Positions 9,667 through 19,151 of a stretch of DNA of 64,000 nt are shown here, in pieces. This DNA comes from Luteimonas sp. RC10 (GTDB lineage: Bacteria > Pseudomonadota > Gammaproteobacteria > Xanthomonadales > Xanthomonadaceae): the NCBI RefSeq assembly GCF_014192745.1, contig NZ_JACHYJ010000002.1, positions 1-64,000 on the forward strand, in the 5' to 3' direction. The position numbers and the translations under genes are program-made. How positions within the stretch are numbered: position 1 is the stretch's first letter; every line of letters starts with the position of its first letter. Below the pieces are notes generated by a model, which had not been told where the DNA came from, searched no databases, and was given only the letters and a program-made list of their open reading frames with translations.

Positions 9667-9929
9667 GACGGACCAGCGCCCTGGCGGTCACCAGCCTGGT
9701 CTGCGGCCTGTTGGGCTGGAGCCTGCTGCCTTGGCTGGGCAGCCTGGTGGCGGTGATCACCGGCCATCTGGCACGCGCGGAAATCCGCCGCACGCCCGAG
9801 CTCGACGGCGACGGCATGGCCGTGGCCGGGCTGGTGCTCGGCTATGTGCAGTTCGTCGCGACGATCGTCGGCATCGTGGTGCTGATGCTGTTCTTCGGCG
9901 GCCTGTTCTGGCTCGGGACGGCGAGCTGA
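9663..9929 (+). CDS. Small DUF4190-type membrane protein
   Basis: An 88-residue protein starting at GTG 9663, overlapping the preceding stop by 4 bases. Two hydrophobic helices (about 6-34 and 50-84) flank a short loop with [23 protein letters not shown], the layout of DUF4190 proteins. Its function is unknown. The start overlap suggests co-translation with the aldehyde dehydrogenase; pyrD begins one base after its stop. Confidence 0.65.
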   Translation: MRRTSALAVTSLVCGLLGWSLLPWLGSLVAVITGHLARAEIRRTPELDGDGMAVAGLVLGYVQFVATIVGIVVLMLFFGGLFWLGTAS

Positions 9930-9930
9930 G

Positions 9931-10983
9931 GTGTACGGACTCGCCCGACCGCTGCTGTTCCGGCTCGATGCCGAGCGCGCCCACCATCTGACGCTGGCCG
10001 CGCTCGATGCCGCGCACCGCGCCGGCCTGTCGTCGATGCTCGGCGGCGCGCCGGCGCCACTGCCGACCGAGGCCTTCGGGCTGCGTTTCCCAAACCCGGT
10101 TGGCCTGGCCGCCGGGCTGGACAAGAACGGCGCGCACATCGATGCGCTGTTCGCGCTGGGGTTCGGCTTCGTCGAAATCGGCACGGTGACCCCGCGCCCG
10201 CAGGCGGGCAATCCGAAGCCGCGGATGTTCCGGCTGCCGCAGCACCGCGCGCTGATCAACCGGCTGGGCTTCAACAATGCAGGGGTCGATGCGCTGGTCG
10301 CCAATGTCGAGCGCGCGCGCCGCAACGGCGTGCTCGGCATCAACATCGGCAAGAACAAGGACACCCCCAACGACGCGGCCGCCGACGACTACCTGCATTG
10401 TCTGGCGCGGGTCTATCCGCTGGCCGACTACGTCACCGTCAACATCTCCTCGCCCAATACCGCGGGGCTGCGTGACCTGCAGGAAGCGCAGGCCCTGCAG
10501 CGCCTGATCGGCACCCTGCGCGAGGCGCAGGAACGGCTGGCCGCCCAGCATCGGCGCCGCGTGCCGGTGCTGGTGAAGATCGCCCCCGATCTCGACGAGG
10601 GCGGCATCGAGGCCGCGGCCCGGGTCTTCGGCGACCTGGCGGTGGATGGCGTCATCGCGACCAACACCACCATCGCGCGCACCGGCGTCGAAGCCGATGC
10701 AACCGCCGCGCAGGCCGGCGGCCTGTCCGGCGCACCGTTGATGGACCGGGCCACCGCAGTGCTGCGCAAGCTGCGCGCGCAGTTGCCTGCGACCATCCCG
10801 CTGATCGGCGTGGGCGGCATCGTCTGCGGCGCCGACGCCGCCACCAAGATCGCGGCCGGCGCGTCGCTGGTCCAGGTCTACTCGGGCCTGGTCTATCGCG
10901 GGCCGGCGCTGGTCGGCGACTGCGTGGAGGCGATCCGCAGGCGCCACGATACCGCCGACCACAGCCCCGCCCCGGAGCGCTGA
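9931..10983 (+). CDS. pyrD: Dihydroorotate dehydrogenase (quinone), class 2
   Basis: FMN enzyme of the inner membrane oxidising dihydroorotate to orotate with ubiquinone as acceptor (pyrimidine synthesis). The 350-residue protein starts at GTG. The amphipathic N-terminal extension ([21 protein letters not shown]) is the class 2 membrane anchor. Family motifs: [35 protein letters not shown] and VNISSPNT with the class 2 active-site serine. Murb follows 8 bases later, so the two likely share a transcript. Confidence 0.95.
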   Translation: MYGLARPLLFRLDAERAHHLTLAALDAAHRAGLSSMLGGAPAPLPTEAFGLRFPNPVGLAAGLDKNGAHIDALFALGFGFVEIGTVTPRPQAGNPKPRMFRLPQHRALINRLGFNNAGVDALVANVERARRNGVLGINIGKNKDTPNDAAADDYLHCLARVYPLADYVTVNISSPNTAGLRDLQEAQALQRLIGTLREAQERLAAQHRRRVPVLVKIAPDLDEGGIEAAARVFGDLAVDGVIATNTTIARTGVEADATAAQAGGLSGAPLMDRATAVLRKLRAQLPATIPLIGVGGIVCGADAATKIAAGASLVQVYSGLVYRGPALVGDCVEAIRRRHDTADHSPAPER

Positions 10984-10990
10984 GCCACCG

Positions 10991-12019
10991 ATGCCCGCCC
11001 CGTTCGATCTGCGCGAACGCGTCGACCTGCGCACCCGCAACACCTTCGGCGTCCCGGCGCAGGCGCGTCGGCTGCTCGAGGTCTGCGATACCGCGGCATT
11101 GCCGCAGGCGCTTGACGCGCTCGGCGAGGCGCCGCCATTGGTGCTCGGCGGCGGTAGCAACCTGCTGTTCGTCGACGATGTCGACGCGGCGCTGGCGATC
11201 GTCGACACCCACCGGGCCATCGTCGCCGACGATGGCGTCCAGGCGCAGGTCCGTGCCGCGGCCGGCGCCTCCTGGCACGACGTGGTGATGTGGTCGCTGG
11301 CCCAAGGCTTGGGCGGCCTGGAGAACCTGGCGCTGATCCCCGGCACCGTCGGCGCGGCGCCGATCCAGAACATCGGCGCCTACGGGGTTGAGGTCGCCGA
11401 CCGTATCCATGCGGTCGAGGCCTTCGACCGCACGCTCGGCGAACTGGTCACCCTCGACGCGGCGGCCTGCGGCTTCGGCTACCGCGACAGCGTGTTCAAG
11501 CAGACGCCCGAGCGCTGGATCGTCACCGCGGTCACCTTCGCGCTCTCGCGCCGCGCCGCGCCGGTGCTCGACTACGCCGGCATCCGCGACGCGCTCGCCG
11601 CGCGCGGCATCGCCGCGCCGACGCCGTCCGATGTCGCCGACGCGGTGATCGCGATCCGGCGCAGCAAGCTGCCCGACCCGGCCGTGATCGGCAACGCCGG
11701 CAGCTTCTTCAAGAACCCGATCGTCGACGCCGCGATCGCCGCGGCGCTGCGCGAGACGCATCCCGACCTGCCGGTGTTTCCGGTCGACGGCGACCGCAGC
11801 AAGCTCTCGGCTGCCTGGCTGATCGATCGCTGCGGCTGGAAGGGCCACCGCGATGGCGATGCCGGCGTCTCGGCCGGACACGCCCTGGTGCTGGTCAACC
11901 ACGGCAACGCGCACGGCCGCGACCTGCTGGCGCTGGCGCGGCGCATCGCCGCGTCGGTACGCGCCCGCTTCGGTGTGGACCTCGCACCCGAGCCGCGGAT
12001 CGTGGAAGCGACGTGGTGA
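10991..12019 (+). CDS. murB: UDP-N-acetylenolpyruvoylglucosamine reductase
   Basis: FAD/NADPH enzyme reducing the enolpyruvyl group to make UDP-MurNAc for peptidoglycan, in the cytoplasm. The 342 residues match the type I (E. coli-like) MurB length. Seen: RNTFGVPAQA at the start, FAD-binding PLVLGGGSNLLF, GTVGAAPIQNIGAYG, YRDSVFK, and GNAGSFFKNP with the catalytic serine. The stop overlaps the start of the transporter gene behind it. Confidence 0.95.
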   Translation: MPAPFDLRERVDLRTRNTFGVPAQARRLLEVCDTAALPQALDALGEAPPLVLGGGSNLLFVDDVDAALAIVDTHRAIVADDGVQAQVRAAAGASWHDVVMWSLAQGLGGLENLALIPGTVGAAPIQNIGAYGVEVADRIHAVEAFDRTLGELVTLDAAACGFGYRDSVFKQTPERWIVTAVTFALSRRAAPVLDYAGIRDALAARGIAAPTPSDVADAVIAIRRSKLPDPAVIGNAGSFFKNPIVDAAIAAALRETHPDLPVFPVDGDRSKLSAAWLIDRCGWKGHRDGDAGVSAGHALVLVNHGNAHGRDLLALARRIAASVRARFGVDLAPEPRIVEATW

Positions 12020-12942
12020 GCGGCCTGCCGCGTCGCTGGCAGCCGACCTCGGCGTCCGGGCAAGCGGCGCTGCTGATGCTCGGCAGTACCTCGGCGTTCG
12101 CGCTGATGGCGATCACGATCCGCTTCGCATCGGCGACCATCCCGACGACCGAAGTCGCGTTCTTCCGCAACTTCTTCGGCCTGCTCGCGCTGTTGCCGAT
12201 CCTGCTGCGCGCTGGCGGCGGGCTGCCGCGCACGCACCATCTCGGCCGCTACCTGGTGCGTACGCTCGTCGGCCTGGGCTCGATGCTGTGCGCGTTCTGG
12301 GCGATCGGCCACCTGCCGTTGTCGCAGGCCATCTCGCTGTCGTATGCCGCGCCGTTGTTCGCGACCATCGCGGCGGTGCTGTGGCTGGGCGAGATCGTGC
12401 GCGTGCGGCGCTGGATGGCGGTGTCGGCGGGCTTCGTCGGCGTGCTGGTGATCCTGCGCCCGGGCGTGGCGTTCTCGCTGCCGATGCTGATCCCGGTGCT
12501 CGGCGCCCTGCTCGCGGCGCTGGTCGCGATCCAGATGAAACAGCTCTCGAAGATCGATCCGCCCGACACGATCGTCTTCTACACCTATCTGTTGTGGGTG
12601 CCGCTGTCGCTGGTGCCGGCGCTGTTCCAGTGGGTCTGGCCCGGTCCGGTGACCTGGCTGTGGCTGATCGCCACCGGCGTGCTGGGCACGCTCGGCCAGT
12701 GGCTGTGGACGCGGGCCCTGCGCCTGGGCGAGGTCTCGGCGCTGCAGCCGATCAGCTTCGTGCAGTTGCCGATCGTGGTGGTGTTCGGCTGGTGGCTGTT
12801 CGGCGAGACGATCGACCTGTGGACGATGATCGGCGCGGCGATCGTGTTCGGCGCCAACGGCTACATCGCCCATCGCGAAGCGGTACTCGCGCGCCGCGCT
12901 GCTTCGCAACGTCCGGCCGAGGCAGCGAAGCCCAGCGAGTAG
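12013..12942 (+). CDS. EamA/DMT-family transporter
   Basis: A 309-residue inner-membrane protein with about ten hydrophobic helices and two EamA repeats, the fold of drug/metabolite transporters of the RhaT/YdcZ type. Start GTG at 12013 (another GTG at 12016) overlaps the murB stop. The phrase STSAFALMAITIRFASATIPTTEVAFFRNFFG is the usual first EamA helix pair. The substrate cannot be predicted. It converges with lolD; the 56-base gap holds no obvious terminator. Confidence 0.85.
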   Translation: MVSGLPRRWQPTSASGQAALLMLGSTSAFALMAITIRFASATIPTTEVAFFRNFFGLLALLPILLRAGGGLPRTHHLGRYLVRTLVGLGSMLCAFWAIGHLPLSQAISLSYAAPLFATIAAVLWLGEIVRVRRWMAVSAGFVGVLVILRPGVAFSLPMLIPVLGALLAALVAIQMKQLSKIDPPDTIVFYTYLLWVPLSLVPALFQWVWPGPVTWLWLIATGVLGTLGQWLWTRALRLGEVSALQPISFVQLPIVVVFGWWLFGETIDLWTMIGAAIVFGANGYIAHREAVLARRAASQRPAEAAKPSE

Positions 12943-12998
12943 CGCCGACTTCGGACAGCCACGCAGCGCCGCCAAGCATGGCGTGTCGCGGCGCGCCC

Positions 12999-13715
12999 TC
13001 AGACGTCGTCGCGCGCAACCTCGCGCAGCTTGCCCTGGTGCAGCTCCATCACCCGGTCGAGCTTGCGCGCCAGCCGGCGGTCGTGGGTCACCAGCACCAG
13101 GCTCGTGCGCTGCGCGCGGTTCATCTCCAGCATCAACTCGAACACGGTCGCGGCGGTGCGCTCGTCGAGATTGCCGGTGGGTTCGTCGCCCAGCACACAG
13201 GCCGGCTTGTTGACCAGCGCCCGGGCCACGGCCGCGCGCTGGCGCTCACCCCCCGACAGCTCGCCCGGCTTGTGACCGAGCCGATGGCCCAGCCCGACCG
13301 TTTCCAGCAGGCTGCGCGCACGCGTGGTCGCCTCACCGTCGCTGGCACCGTTGAGCAGCGCCGGCAGCATCACATTCTCCAGCGCGGTGAACTCGGGCAG
13401 CAGGTGATGGAACTGGTAGACGAAGCCGAGCGCGCGGTTGCGCAAGGTGCCGCGCGCCGCATTCGACAGCGCGCTCATTTGCTGCCCGGTGACGAACACC
13501 TCGCCCGCGCTCGGCACATCCAGGCCACCGAGCAGGTGCAGCAGCGTGCTCTTGCCGGCGCCCGAGGCGCCGAGGATGGCGACGGTCTCGCCTGCCTGCA
13601 CGGCGAAATCGAGCCCGTCGAAGACCGGCGTGTGCAGCTTGCCTTCGGCGTAGGTCTTGCCCAGGCCCTCGGCCGCCAGCACGACGGTATCGGCTGCTTG
13701 CGGGTTCTCACTCAT
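12999..13715 (-). CDS. lolD: LolD, lipoprotein-releasing ABC ATPase
   Basis: ATPase of the LolCDE complex that releases mature lipoproteins from the inner membrane to LolA. The 238-residue protein has Walker A GASGAGKST (about 50), signature LSGGERQRAAVARAL and Walker B CVLGDEPTGNLD. FVYQFHHLLPEFTALENV is the LolD-type Q-loop region. Its start overlaps the end of the permease gene by 8 bases, so the pair is translated together at the end of the minus-strand sdh-lol block. Confidence 0.95.
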   Translation of the reverse strand: MSENPQAADTVVLAAEGLGKTYAEGKLHTPVFDGLDFAVQAGETVAILGASGAGKSTLLHLLGGLDVPSAGEVFVTGQQMSALSNAARGTLRNRALGFVYQFHHLLPEFTALENVMLPALLNGASDGEATTRARSLLETVGLGHRLGHKPGELSGGERQRAAVARALVNKPACVLGDEPTGNLDERTAATVFELMLEMNRAQRTSLVLVTHDRRLARKLDRVMELHQGKLREVARDDV

Positions 13716-14949
13716 AACGCAGCGCCTCCGCCGGTGCGGTGCGCGCCGCGCGCCATGCCGGATACAGGGTGGCCAGGAACGCCATCAGCAACGCGATCAC
13801 GCCGATCATCGTCACGTCGCTGGCCTGCAGGTCGATCGGCAGGCCGGTGACGTAGTAGACGTCCTCAGGCATCAGCACCACGCCGAACAGGCGCTCGAGG
13901 GCGCGCAGGATGTGTTCGAGATTGAAGGTCAGCAGCAAGCCGCCGCAGACCCCGAGCACGGTACCGATGACGCCGATCATCGTGCCCTGCACCATGAACA
14001 CCTGCATGACGCCGCGCGGAGTCAGGCCCAGCGTGCGCAGGATCGCGATGTCGGCGTGCTTGTCGGTGACCAGCATGACCTGGGAGTTCAACAGCGAGAA
14101 CGCGCCCATCAGGATGATCAGCGACAGCAGGATGCCGATCATGGTCTTCTCGAGCTTGAGCGCACGGAACATGTTGGCGTTCTCGGTGCTCCAGTCGCTG
14201 ACCCGGTAGACCCCGCCCAGCCTGTGCACGAGGTCGCGGGTGACCTGTTGGGCGAGATCCATGTCGTGCAGCTTCAGGCGCACGCCGGTGACGCCATCGC
14301 CGATGCGCAGCAGCCGCTGCGCGTCCTGCAGGTTGACCACCGCCAGCCGGCGATCGAAATCCTGGTAGCCGGCCTCGAACAGGCCGCTGACGGTGAAGCG
14401 CTTGAGCTGCGGCACTGCGCCCATCGGCGTGACCTGGAAATCGGTGGTCACGATGACGCTGTCGCCGACGCCGACGCCGAGCCACAGCGCGAGTTCGCGG
14501 CCGAGCACGATGTTGAAGCTGCCCGGCTGCAGGTCCGAGAGCTGGCCGACCACCATCGAGGTCGCCAGGTCGGAGACCTGGCCCTCGTCCTCGGGCGAGA
14601 TCGCACGCACCGCGGCCGGCTCGTTGCGGCGGCCGCGCAGCAGCGCCTGCGTGTCGATGTACGGGGCCGCGCCGGCCACGCGTGGGTCCTCGCGCGCAAC
14701 CTCGACCGCACGCCCCCAGTTGTGCAGCGTGTCGCCCTCGGCGCTCACCGTCGCGTGCGCGACCATGCCGAGCATGCGGTCGCGGATTTCCTTCTGGAAG
14801 CCGCTCATCACCGCCAAGGTGGTGATCAACACGGTGACACCGATCGCGATCGCGAAGATCGAGGCCAGCGAGATGAAAGAGATGAAGCCGTTGCGCCGTT
14901 TCGCCCGGAGATAACGCAGGCCGATGGCGGCGGGAATGGGTCTGAGCAT
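13708..14949 (-). CDS. lolC: LolC/LolE-type lipoprotein-releasing permease
   Basis: Inner-membrane permease of the lipoprotein-sorting ABC system. The 413-residue protein has one N-terminal helix (RRNGFISFISLASIFAIAIGV), a large periplasmic domain (about 50-260) and three C-terminal helices ending PAWRAARTAPAEALRYE, the canonical FtsX/LolC end. A single permease gene is present where enteric bacteria have separate lolC and lolE; many Xanthomonadaceae-like genomes have this one, possibly acting as a homodimer. It lies 69 bases after the ygfX stop. Confidence 0.9.
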   Translation of the reverse strand: MLRPIPAAIGLRYLRAKRRNGFISFISLASIFAIAIGVTVLITTLAVMSGFQKEIRDRMLGMVAHATVSAEGDTLHNWGRAVEVAREDPRVAGAAPYIDTQALLRGRRNEPAAVRAISPEDEGQVSDLATSMVVGQLSDLQPGSFNIVLGRELALWLGVGVGDSVIVTTDFQVTPMGAVPQLKRFTVSGLFEAGYQDFDRRLAVVNLQDAQRLLRIGDGVTGVRLKLHDMDLAQQVTRDLVHRLGGVYRVSDWSTENANMFRALKLEKTMIGILLSLIILMGAFSLLNSQVMLVTDKHADIAILRTLGLTPRGVMQVFMVQGTMIGVIGTVLGVCGGLLLTFNLEHILRALERLFGVVLMPEDVYYVTGLPIDLQASDVTMIGVIALLMAFLATLYPAWRAARTAPAEALRYE

Positions 14950-15018
14950 GGACGTCCGTCGATGGATGCGGGTCGTCGGCGATGGCGCGATCGCCGTGCC
15001 CGTCCCGCTGGGCAGTGG

Positions 15019-15486
15019 CTATGGTGCCACCGATTCCGGTGCGCGTGGCAGCGGACGCATCGCTGCGGCCAGACGCAGTTCACGGCGTTGCGGTGCCGGC
15101 AAGGTGTCGGGCCACCACAACAGCCTGTGCGTGCGTCGGCCCTCACGCCAGCTCAGGCGCACGATCGGACCACGCCAGTGCAGGCAGGGTGCCTCCAGCA
15201 GCCGCCCATCGAGCAGCACCTGCCCCGTCGCCTGCACCACGACGCGATGCGGCGGTTGTCGTGCGGCGCGCAGGATCGTGTGCAGGCCGCTGGCCAGGAC
15301 GCAGGGGATGCCGAGCCAGGCCAACAGGCCCGGCAGTTCGGAGAGCAGCAAGGCACCGCAGGCGGCGAGCGTGATCAGGCCCAACGCGGCGATCAACAGC
15401 CGCGACGGCCGCCAGTGCAGCCGGGCGGGCTCAGAGGTCGGGCGGGAGCGCCCGGATGGATTGGACGAGGGCGTCGAGTTGCGCAT
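15019..15486 (-). CDS. ygfX: YgfX-type membrane protein (SdhE partner)
   Basis: Two adjacent hydrophobic helices (about residues 35-78) are followed by a small basic soluble domain ([15 protein letters not shown]...[21 protein letters not shown]), the pattern of YgfX/CptA, in which [13 protein letters not shown] matches the usual start of homologous sequence. The start is uncertain: ATG at 15486 (155 residues) or 15501, both inside the sdhE frame; no ribosome binding site is clear. It overlaps the 3' end of sdhE by 56 bases. YgfX homologues are encoded with SdhE and have been described as its membrane interaction partner and as a toxin-like factor in E. coli. Confidence 0.7.
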   Translation of the reverse strand: MRNSTPSSNPSGRSRPTSEPARLHWRPSRLLIAALGLITLAACGALLLSELPGLLAWLGIPCVLASGLHTILRAARQPPHRVVVQATGQVLLDGRLLEAPCLHWRGPIVRLSWREGRRTHRLLWWPDTLPAPQRRELRLAAAMRPLPRAPESVAP

Positions 15487-15694
15487 CGGGCGAACGCTCA
15501 TGGCCGAGAAACCACTTCCAGAGCCTATCGTCCTCGCATTCGAGCAGCCGTCGGAAAACATCCCGCTCGCTTTCGGAGGATGTCGCCCAGCACCGGTCGA
15601 GCCAGCGCTCGAACAGCCGGTCGAGTTCGCGCATGCCGCGGCGGCTGCGCCAGCGCAGGCGGCGCAGTTCGGTGGTGTCGTCGTGGTCGGTCAT
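15431..15694 (-). CDS. sdhE: SdhE, FAD assembly factor of succinate dehydrogenase
   Basis: Promotes covalent FAD attachment to SdhA. The 87-residue protein carries the conserved RGxxE motif (RRGMRELD, residues 18-25) that contacts the flavoprotein, and the five-helix-bundle ending ([14 protein letters not shown]). It lies downstream of sdhB in the same direction but separated by a 447-base gap filled with a tandem array. Proximity to its client operon supports the call. Confidence 0.93.
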   Translation of the reverse strand: MTDHDDTTELRRLRWRSRRGMRELDRLFERWLDRCWATSSESERDVFRRLLECEDDRLWKWFLGHERSPDAQLDALVQSIRALPPDL

Positions 15695-15708
15695 GGACGT
15701 GCGTCCTG

Positions 15709-16140
15709 TGTGCGGGCGTTCGCGGCTGCGGCCGATGCGGAGGCATCGGCCAAGCGCTCATGACGCGTCAGGCTTGTTCGGCGCCGTCCATGGCGTGGCA
15801 GTGTCGGCTCCGGAAAGACCGGCCCGCACATCCGTGTGCGGGCGTTCGCGAGCGCAGCCGACGCGGATGCGTCGGCTTGGCGCGCTCGCTTCATTAGAGA
15901 TGTCACATGCCATCCGTGGCGCGGCAGTGTCGGCTCCGGAAAGGCCGGCCCGCACATCCGTGTGCGGGCGTTCGCGGCTGCGGCCGATGCGGATGCATCG
16001 GCCAAGCGCTCATGACGCACCAGGCTTGTCCCATGCCATCCATGGCGGCGCATTGCCGACTCCGGAGAGACCGGCCCGCACATCCGTGTGCGGGCGTTCG
16101 CGGCTGCGGCCGATGCGGATGCATCGGCCAAGCGCAGCCG
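15709..16140. repeat. 126-bp tandem array filling the sdhB-sdhE gap, with ANGGA hairpins
   Basis: 3.4 copies with an exact 126-base period: units start at 15709, 15835, 15961 and 16087 (last one partial). On the minus strand, which is the sdh mRNA sense, each full unit junction forms stem CCCGCAC, loop ACGGAT, stem GTGCGGG (15823-15842, 15949-15968, 16075-16094). A shorter stem GCC/GGC encloses loops ATGGAC, ACGGAT and ATGGAT (at 15783, 15909, 16035). A third hairpin co-varies: GGCCGATGC/GCATCGGCC in units 1, 3 and 4 becomes AGCCGACGC/GCGTCGGCT in unit 2. Because 126 is a multiple of three, a 152-codon frame stays open across the array, but no start signal or gene family supports it as protein. 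Confidence 0.93.
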
Positions 16141-16141
16141 C

Positions 16142-16927
16142 TCACCCACGTCGTGCGAGCATCAGTTGCTTGATCTGGCCGATCGCCTTGGCCGGGTTCA
16201 GCCCCTTGGGGCAGGTCCGCGCGCAGTTCATGATCGTGTGGCAGCGGTAAAGCTTGAACGGGTCTTCCAGATCGTCCAGGCGCGCACCGGTGTCCTCGTC
16301 GCGGCTGTCGATGATCCAGCGGTAGGCCTGCAGCAGGATCGCAGGACCCAGGTAGCGTTCGCCGTTCCACCAGTAGCTCGGGCAACTGGTCGAGCAGCAC
16401 GCGCACAGGATGCACTCGTAGAGGCCGTCGAGCTTGTCGCGATCCTCAGGCGACTGCAGCCGCTCGCGATCCGGCGGCGCTGCGGTCTGGGTGCGGATCC
16501 ACGGCTGGATCGACGCGTACTGTGCATAGAAGTGCGTCAGGTCGGGCACCAGATCCTTGACCACGCTCATATGCGGCAGCGGGTAGATCGGCACCTCGTT
16601 CTTCTTGCAGTCGTCGATCGCGCGCGTGCACGCCAGCGTGTTGGTGCCGTCGATGTTCATCGCGCACGAGCCGCAGATGCCCTCGCGGCACGAGCGACGG
16701 AACGTCAGCGTCGGGTCGATCTCGTTCTTGATCTTGATCAGCGCGTCCAGGACCATCGGCCCGCACTTGTCGAGGTCGAGCTCGTAGGTGTCGGTGCTGG
16801 GGGTCTCGCCGGAATCGGGATTCCAGCGATAGATCTTGAACGTGCGCGTGCGCTTGGCGCCCGGCGCGGCCGGGAAGTGCCGGCCCTTCTTGATCTTGGA
16901 GTTCTTCGGGAGCGTGAATTCGGCCAT
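16142..16927 (-). CDS. sdhB: Succinate dehydrogenase iron-sulfur subunit
   Basis: Carries the 2Fe-2S, 4Fe-4S and 3Fe-4S clusters passing electrons from SdhA to quinone. The 261-residue protein has the plant-type ferredoxin cysteines CREGICGSC...C (about 75-95) and the two C-terminal cluster motifs [16 protein letters not shown] and [21 protein letters not shown]-type ([17 protein letters not shown]). The N-terminus is slightly longer than E. coli SdhB. It ends 2 bases before the tandem array and starts 15 bases behind sdhA. Confidence 0.97.
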   Translation of the reverse strand: MAEFTLPKNSKIKKGRHFPAAPGAKRTRTFKIYRWNPDSGETPSTDTYELDLDKCGPMVLDALIKIKNEIDPTLTFRRSCREGICGSCAMNIDGTNTLACTRAIDDCKKNEVPIYPLPHMSVVKDLVPDLTHFYAQYASIQPWIRTQTAAPPDRERLQSPEDRDKLDGLYECILCACCSTSCPSYWWNGERYLGPAILLQAYRWIIDSRDEDTGARLDDLEDPFKLYRCHTIMNCARTCPKGLNPAKAIGQIKQLMLARRG

Positions 16928-16942
16928 GTGGGGTCTCCCGGC

Positions 16943-18733
16943 TCAGTAGACGCGTGCTTTGGGGGGCACGACCTCGACTTCGTCGTCGAGTGTGTACATG
17001 TGCACCGGACGGTAGTCGATCTTCGTGTTGCCGGCCTCGTCCGCCCAGCACAGCGTGTGCTTGTGCCAGTTCTCGTCGTCGCGGTCCGGGTAGTCCTCGT
17101 GGGCGTGCGCGCCGCGCGATTCCTTGCGGTTCTCGGCCGAGACGATCGTCACCAGCGCCTGGCCCAGCAGGTTCTCCAGCTCCAGCGTCTCGATCAGGTC
17201 CGAGTTCCAGACCAGCGAGCGATCGCTGACCTTGACGTCGGCGAACGAGGCGTGGATCTCGCGGATCTTGTCCACGCCCTGCTTGAGCGTCTCGCTGGTG
17301 CGGAACACCGCCGCGTCGTTCTGCATCGTGCGCTGCATGCGGTCGCGGATCACCGCGGTCGCGGTGTCGCCCTTGGCATTGCGCAGCTTGTCCAGGCGCG
17401 CCAGCGACTTGTCGCAGGCATCGGCCGGCAGCGGCTTGTGACGCGCGTCGGGCTTGATGGTCTCCGCGCAGCGATTGGCCACGGCGCGGCCGAACACCAC
17501 CAGGTCGAGCAGCGAGTTGGAGCCCAAGCGGTTGGCGCCATGCACCGAGACGCAGGCCGCTTCGCCGATCGCGTACAGGCCGGGCACCACTGCATCCGGG
17601 TTGCCGTCCTTCAACTGCACGACTTCGCCGTGGTAGTTGGTCGGGATGCCACCCATGTTGTAGTGCACGGTCGGGATCACCGGGATCGGCTGCTTCTCCA
17701 CGTCGACGCCGGCAAAGATCCGCGCGCTCTCGGCAATGCCGGGCAGCTTCTTGTGGATGTCGGCCGGGTCCAGATGGGTCAGATCGAGGTGGATGTGGTC
17801 CTTGTGCTCGCCGACGCCGCGACCCTCGCGGATCTCCATCGTCATCGAACGGCTGACCACGTCGCGCGAGGCCAGGTCCTTGGCGTTGGGCGCGTAGCGC
17901 TCCATGAAGCGCTCGCCGCTGGCGTTGCGCAGGATGCCGCCTTCGCCGCGGACGCCCTCGGTGATCAGACAGCCTGCGCCGTAGATGCCGGTCGGGTGGA
18001 ACTGCACGAACTCCATGTCCTGCAGGCCGAGACCTGCGCGCAGCGCCATGCCGCCGCCGTCGCCGGTGCAGGTGTGCGCCGAGGTCGCCGAGAAGTAGGC
18101 GCGGCCATAGCCGCCGGTCGCCAGCACCACGCCCTGGGCGCGGAACAGGTGCAGCGTGCCCTCGGCCATGTCGAGTGCGAGCACGCCGCGGCAGGCGCCC
18201 TCCTCGTCCATGATCAGGTCGAGTGCGAAGTACTCCACGAAGAAGCGTGCATCGTGCTTGAGCGACTGCTGGTAGAGCGTGTGCAGGATCGCGTGGCCGG
18301 TGCGGTCGGCGGCCGCGCACGTGCGCTGGGCGATGCCCTGGCCGTAGTGCGTGGTCATGCCGCCGAAGGGGCGCTGGTAGATCTTGCCTTCCTGGGTCCG
18401 CGAGAACGGCACACCCTGGTGCTCGAGCTCGATGATCGCCGGGATCGCCTCACGGCACATGTACTGGATGGCGTCCTGGTCGCCCAGCCAGTCCGAGCCC
18501 TTGATCGTGTCGTAGAAATGGAAGCGCCAGTCGTCCTCGCCCATGTTGCCGAGCGCGGCCGAGATGCCGCCCTGGGCGGCGACGGTATGCGAGCGGGTCG
18601 GGAAGACCTTGGTCAGGCATGCGGTCTGCAGGCCCTTGTGGGCCAGGCCGAAGGTCGCGCGCAGGCCGGCGCCACCGGCGCCGACGACGATCATGTCGTA
18701 CTTGTGTTCGGTAATCGGGTAAGCGGTCATCAC
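16943..18733 (-). CDS. sdhA: Succinate dehydrogenase flavoprotein subunit
   Basis: Oxidises succinate to fumarate with covalently bound FAD on the cytoplasmic face of complex II. The 596-residue protein has the dinucleotide fold [11 protein letters not shown] (about 15-27), the FAD-linking histidine in [10 protein letters not shown], active-site HPTGIYGAG and the substrate-binding [18 protein letters not shown] region. Two adjacent ATGs begin the frame (18733, 18730). SdhD ends 4 bases upstream. Confidence 0.97.
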   Translation of the reverse strand: MMTAYPITEHKYDMIVVGAGGAGLRATFGLAHKGLQTACLTKVFPTRSHTVAAQGGISAALGNMGEDDWRFHFYDTIKGSDWLGDQDAIQYMCREAIPAIIELEHQGVPFSRTQEGKIYQRPFGGMTTHYGQGIAQRTCAAADRTGHAILHTLYQQSLKHDARFFVEYFALDLIMDEEGACRGVLALDMAEGTLHLFRAQGVVLATGGYGRAYFSATSAHTCTGDGGGMALRAGLGLQDMEFVQFHPTGIYGAGCLITEGVRGEGGILRNASGERFMERYAPNAKDLASRDVVSRSMTMEIREGRGVGEHKDHIHLDLTHLDPADIHKKLPGIAESARIFAGVDVEKQPIPVIPTVHYNMGGIPTNYHGEVVQLKDGNPDAVVPGLYAIGEAACVSVHGANRLGSNSLLDLVVFGRAVANRCAETIKPDARHKPLPADACDKSLARLDKLRNAKGDTATAVIRDRMQRTMQNDAAVFRTSETLKQGVDKIREIHASFADVKVSDRSLVWNSDLIETLELENLLGQALVTIVSAENRKESRGAHAHEDYPDRDDENWHKHTLCWADEAGNTKIDYRPVHMYTLDDEVEVVPPKARVY

Positions 18734-18737
18734 GGAC

Positions 18738-19151
18738 TCAGGCAGTGAAGGCGATGCGGGCGATCGCGTACAGCGAGGCGATGGCGCCGAGCCCGCAGAG
18801 GAAGGTCACGAGCAGCTGGAGCGCCAGCTCGAAGGACCGCTTGTGCACGTAGTCCTCGATCACGACCTGCAGGCCGAGCTTGGCGTGCCAGAACAGCGTG
18901 ACCAGGAAGATCGAGAACAGGATCGCGTTCCACGGCCGGGCGATGATCGCGCGGGCGGTGTCCAGCTCCGCGCCGACCAGCGACAGCAGCGTCAGCACGA
19001 ACCAGACGACCAGCGGCACCAGGATGATCGCGGTGACCCGCTGCTTCCAGAAGTGCGTCGTGCCCGACTTGCCCGAGCCCAGGCCCTGGGCACGCTTGAC
19101 CGGCGTGCGCAGCGGCACTGCGCGCGAGGTCTCTCCACCGCCACCGCTCAT
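18738..19151 (-). CDS. sdhD: Succinate dehydrogenase membrane anchor subunit
   Basis: Heme b and quinone-binding membrane anchor. The 137-residue protein has three hydrophobic helices (about 42-65, 78-98, 110-135). The heme-ligand region reads [21 protein letters not shown], the normal SdhD histidine motif. The start ATG at 19151 overlaps the sdhC stop by 4 bases. The longer open frame upstream is out-of-frame sdhC and was dropped. Confidence 0.92.
   Translation of the reverse strand: MSGGGGETSRAVPLRTPVKRAQGLGSGKSGTTHFWKQRVTAIILVPLVVWFVLTLLSLVGAELDTARAIIARPWNAILFSIFLVTLFWHAKLGLQVVIEDYVHKRSFELALQLLVTFLCGLGAIASLYAIARIAFTA

Noticed and set aside
15709-16140. CRISPR array.
   Set aside because: Period of 126 with the entire unit conserved, no unique spacers and no cas genes; it is a tandem repeat.
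16088-18748. Plus-strand open frame of about 886 codons opposite sdhB/sdhA.
   Set aside because: Shadow of the SDH genes; no start signal, no protein family features.
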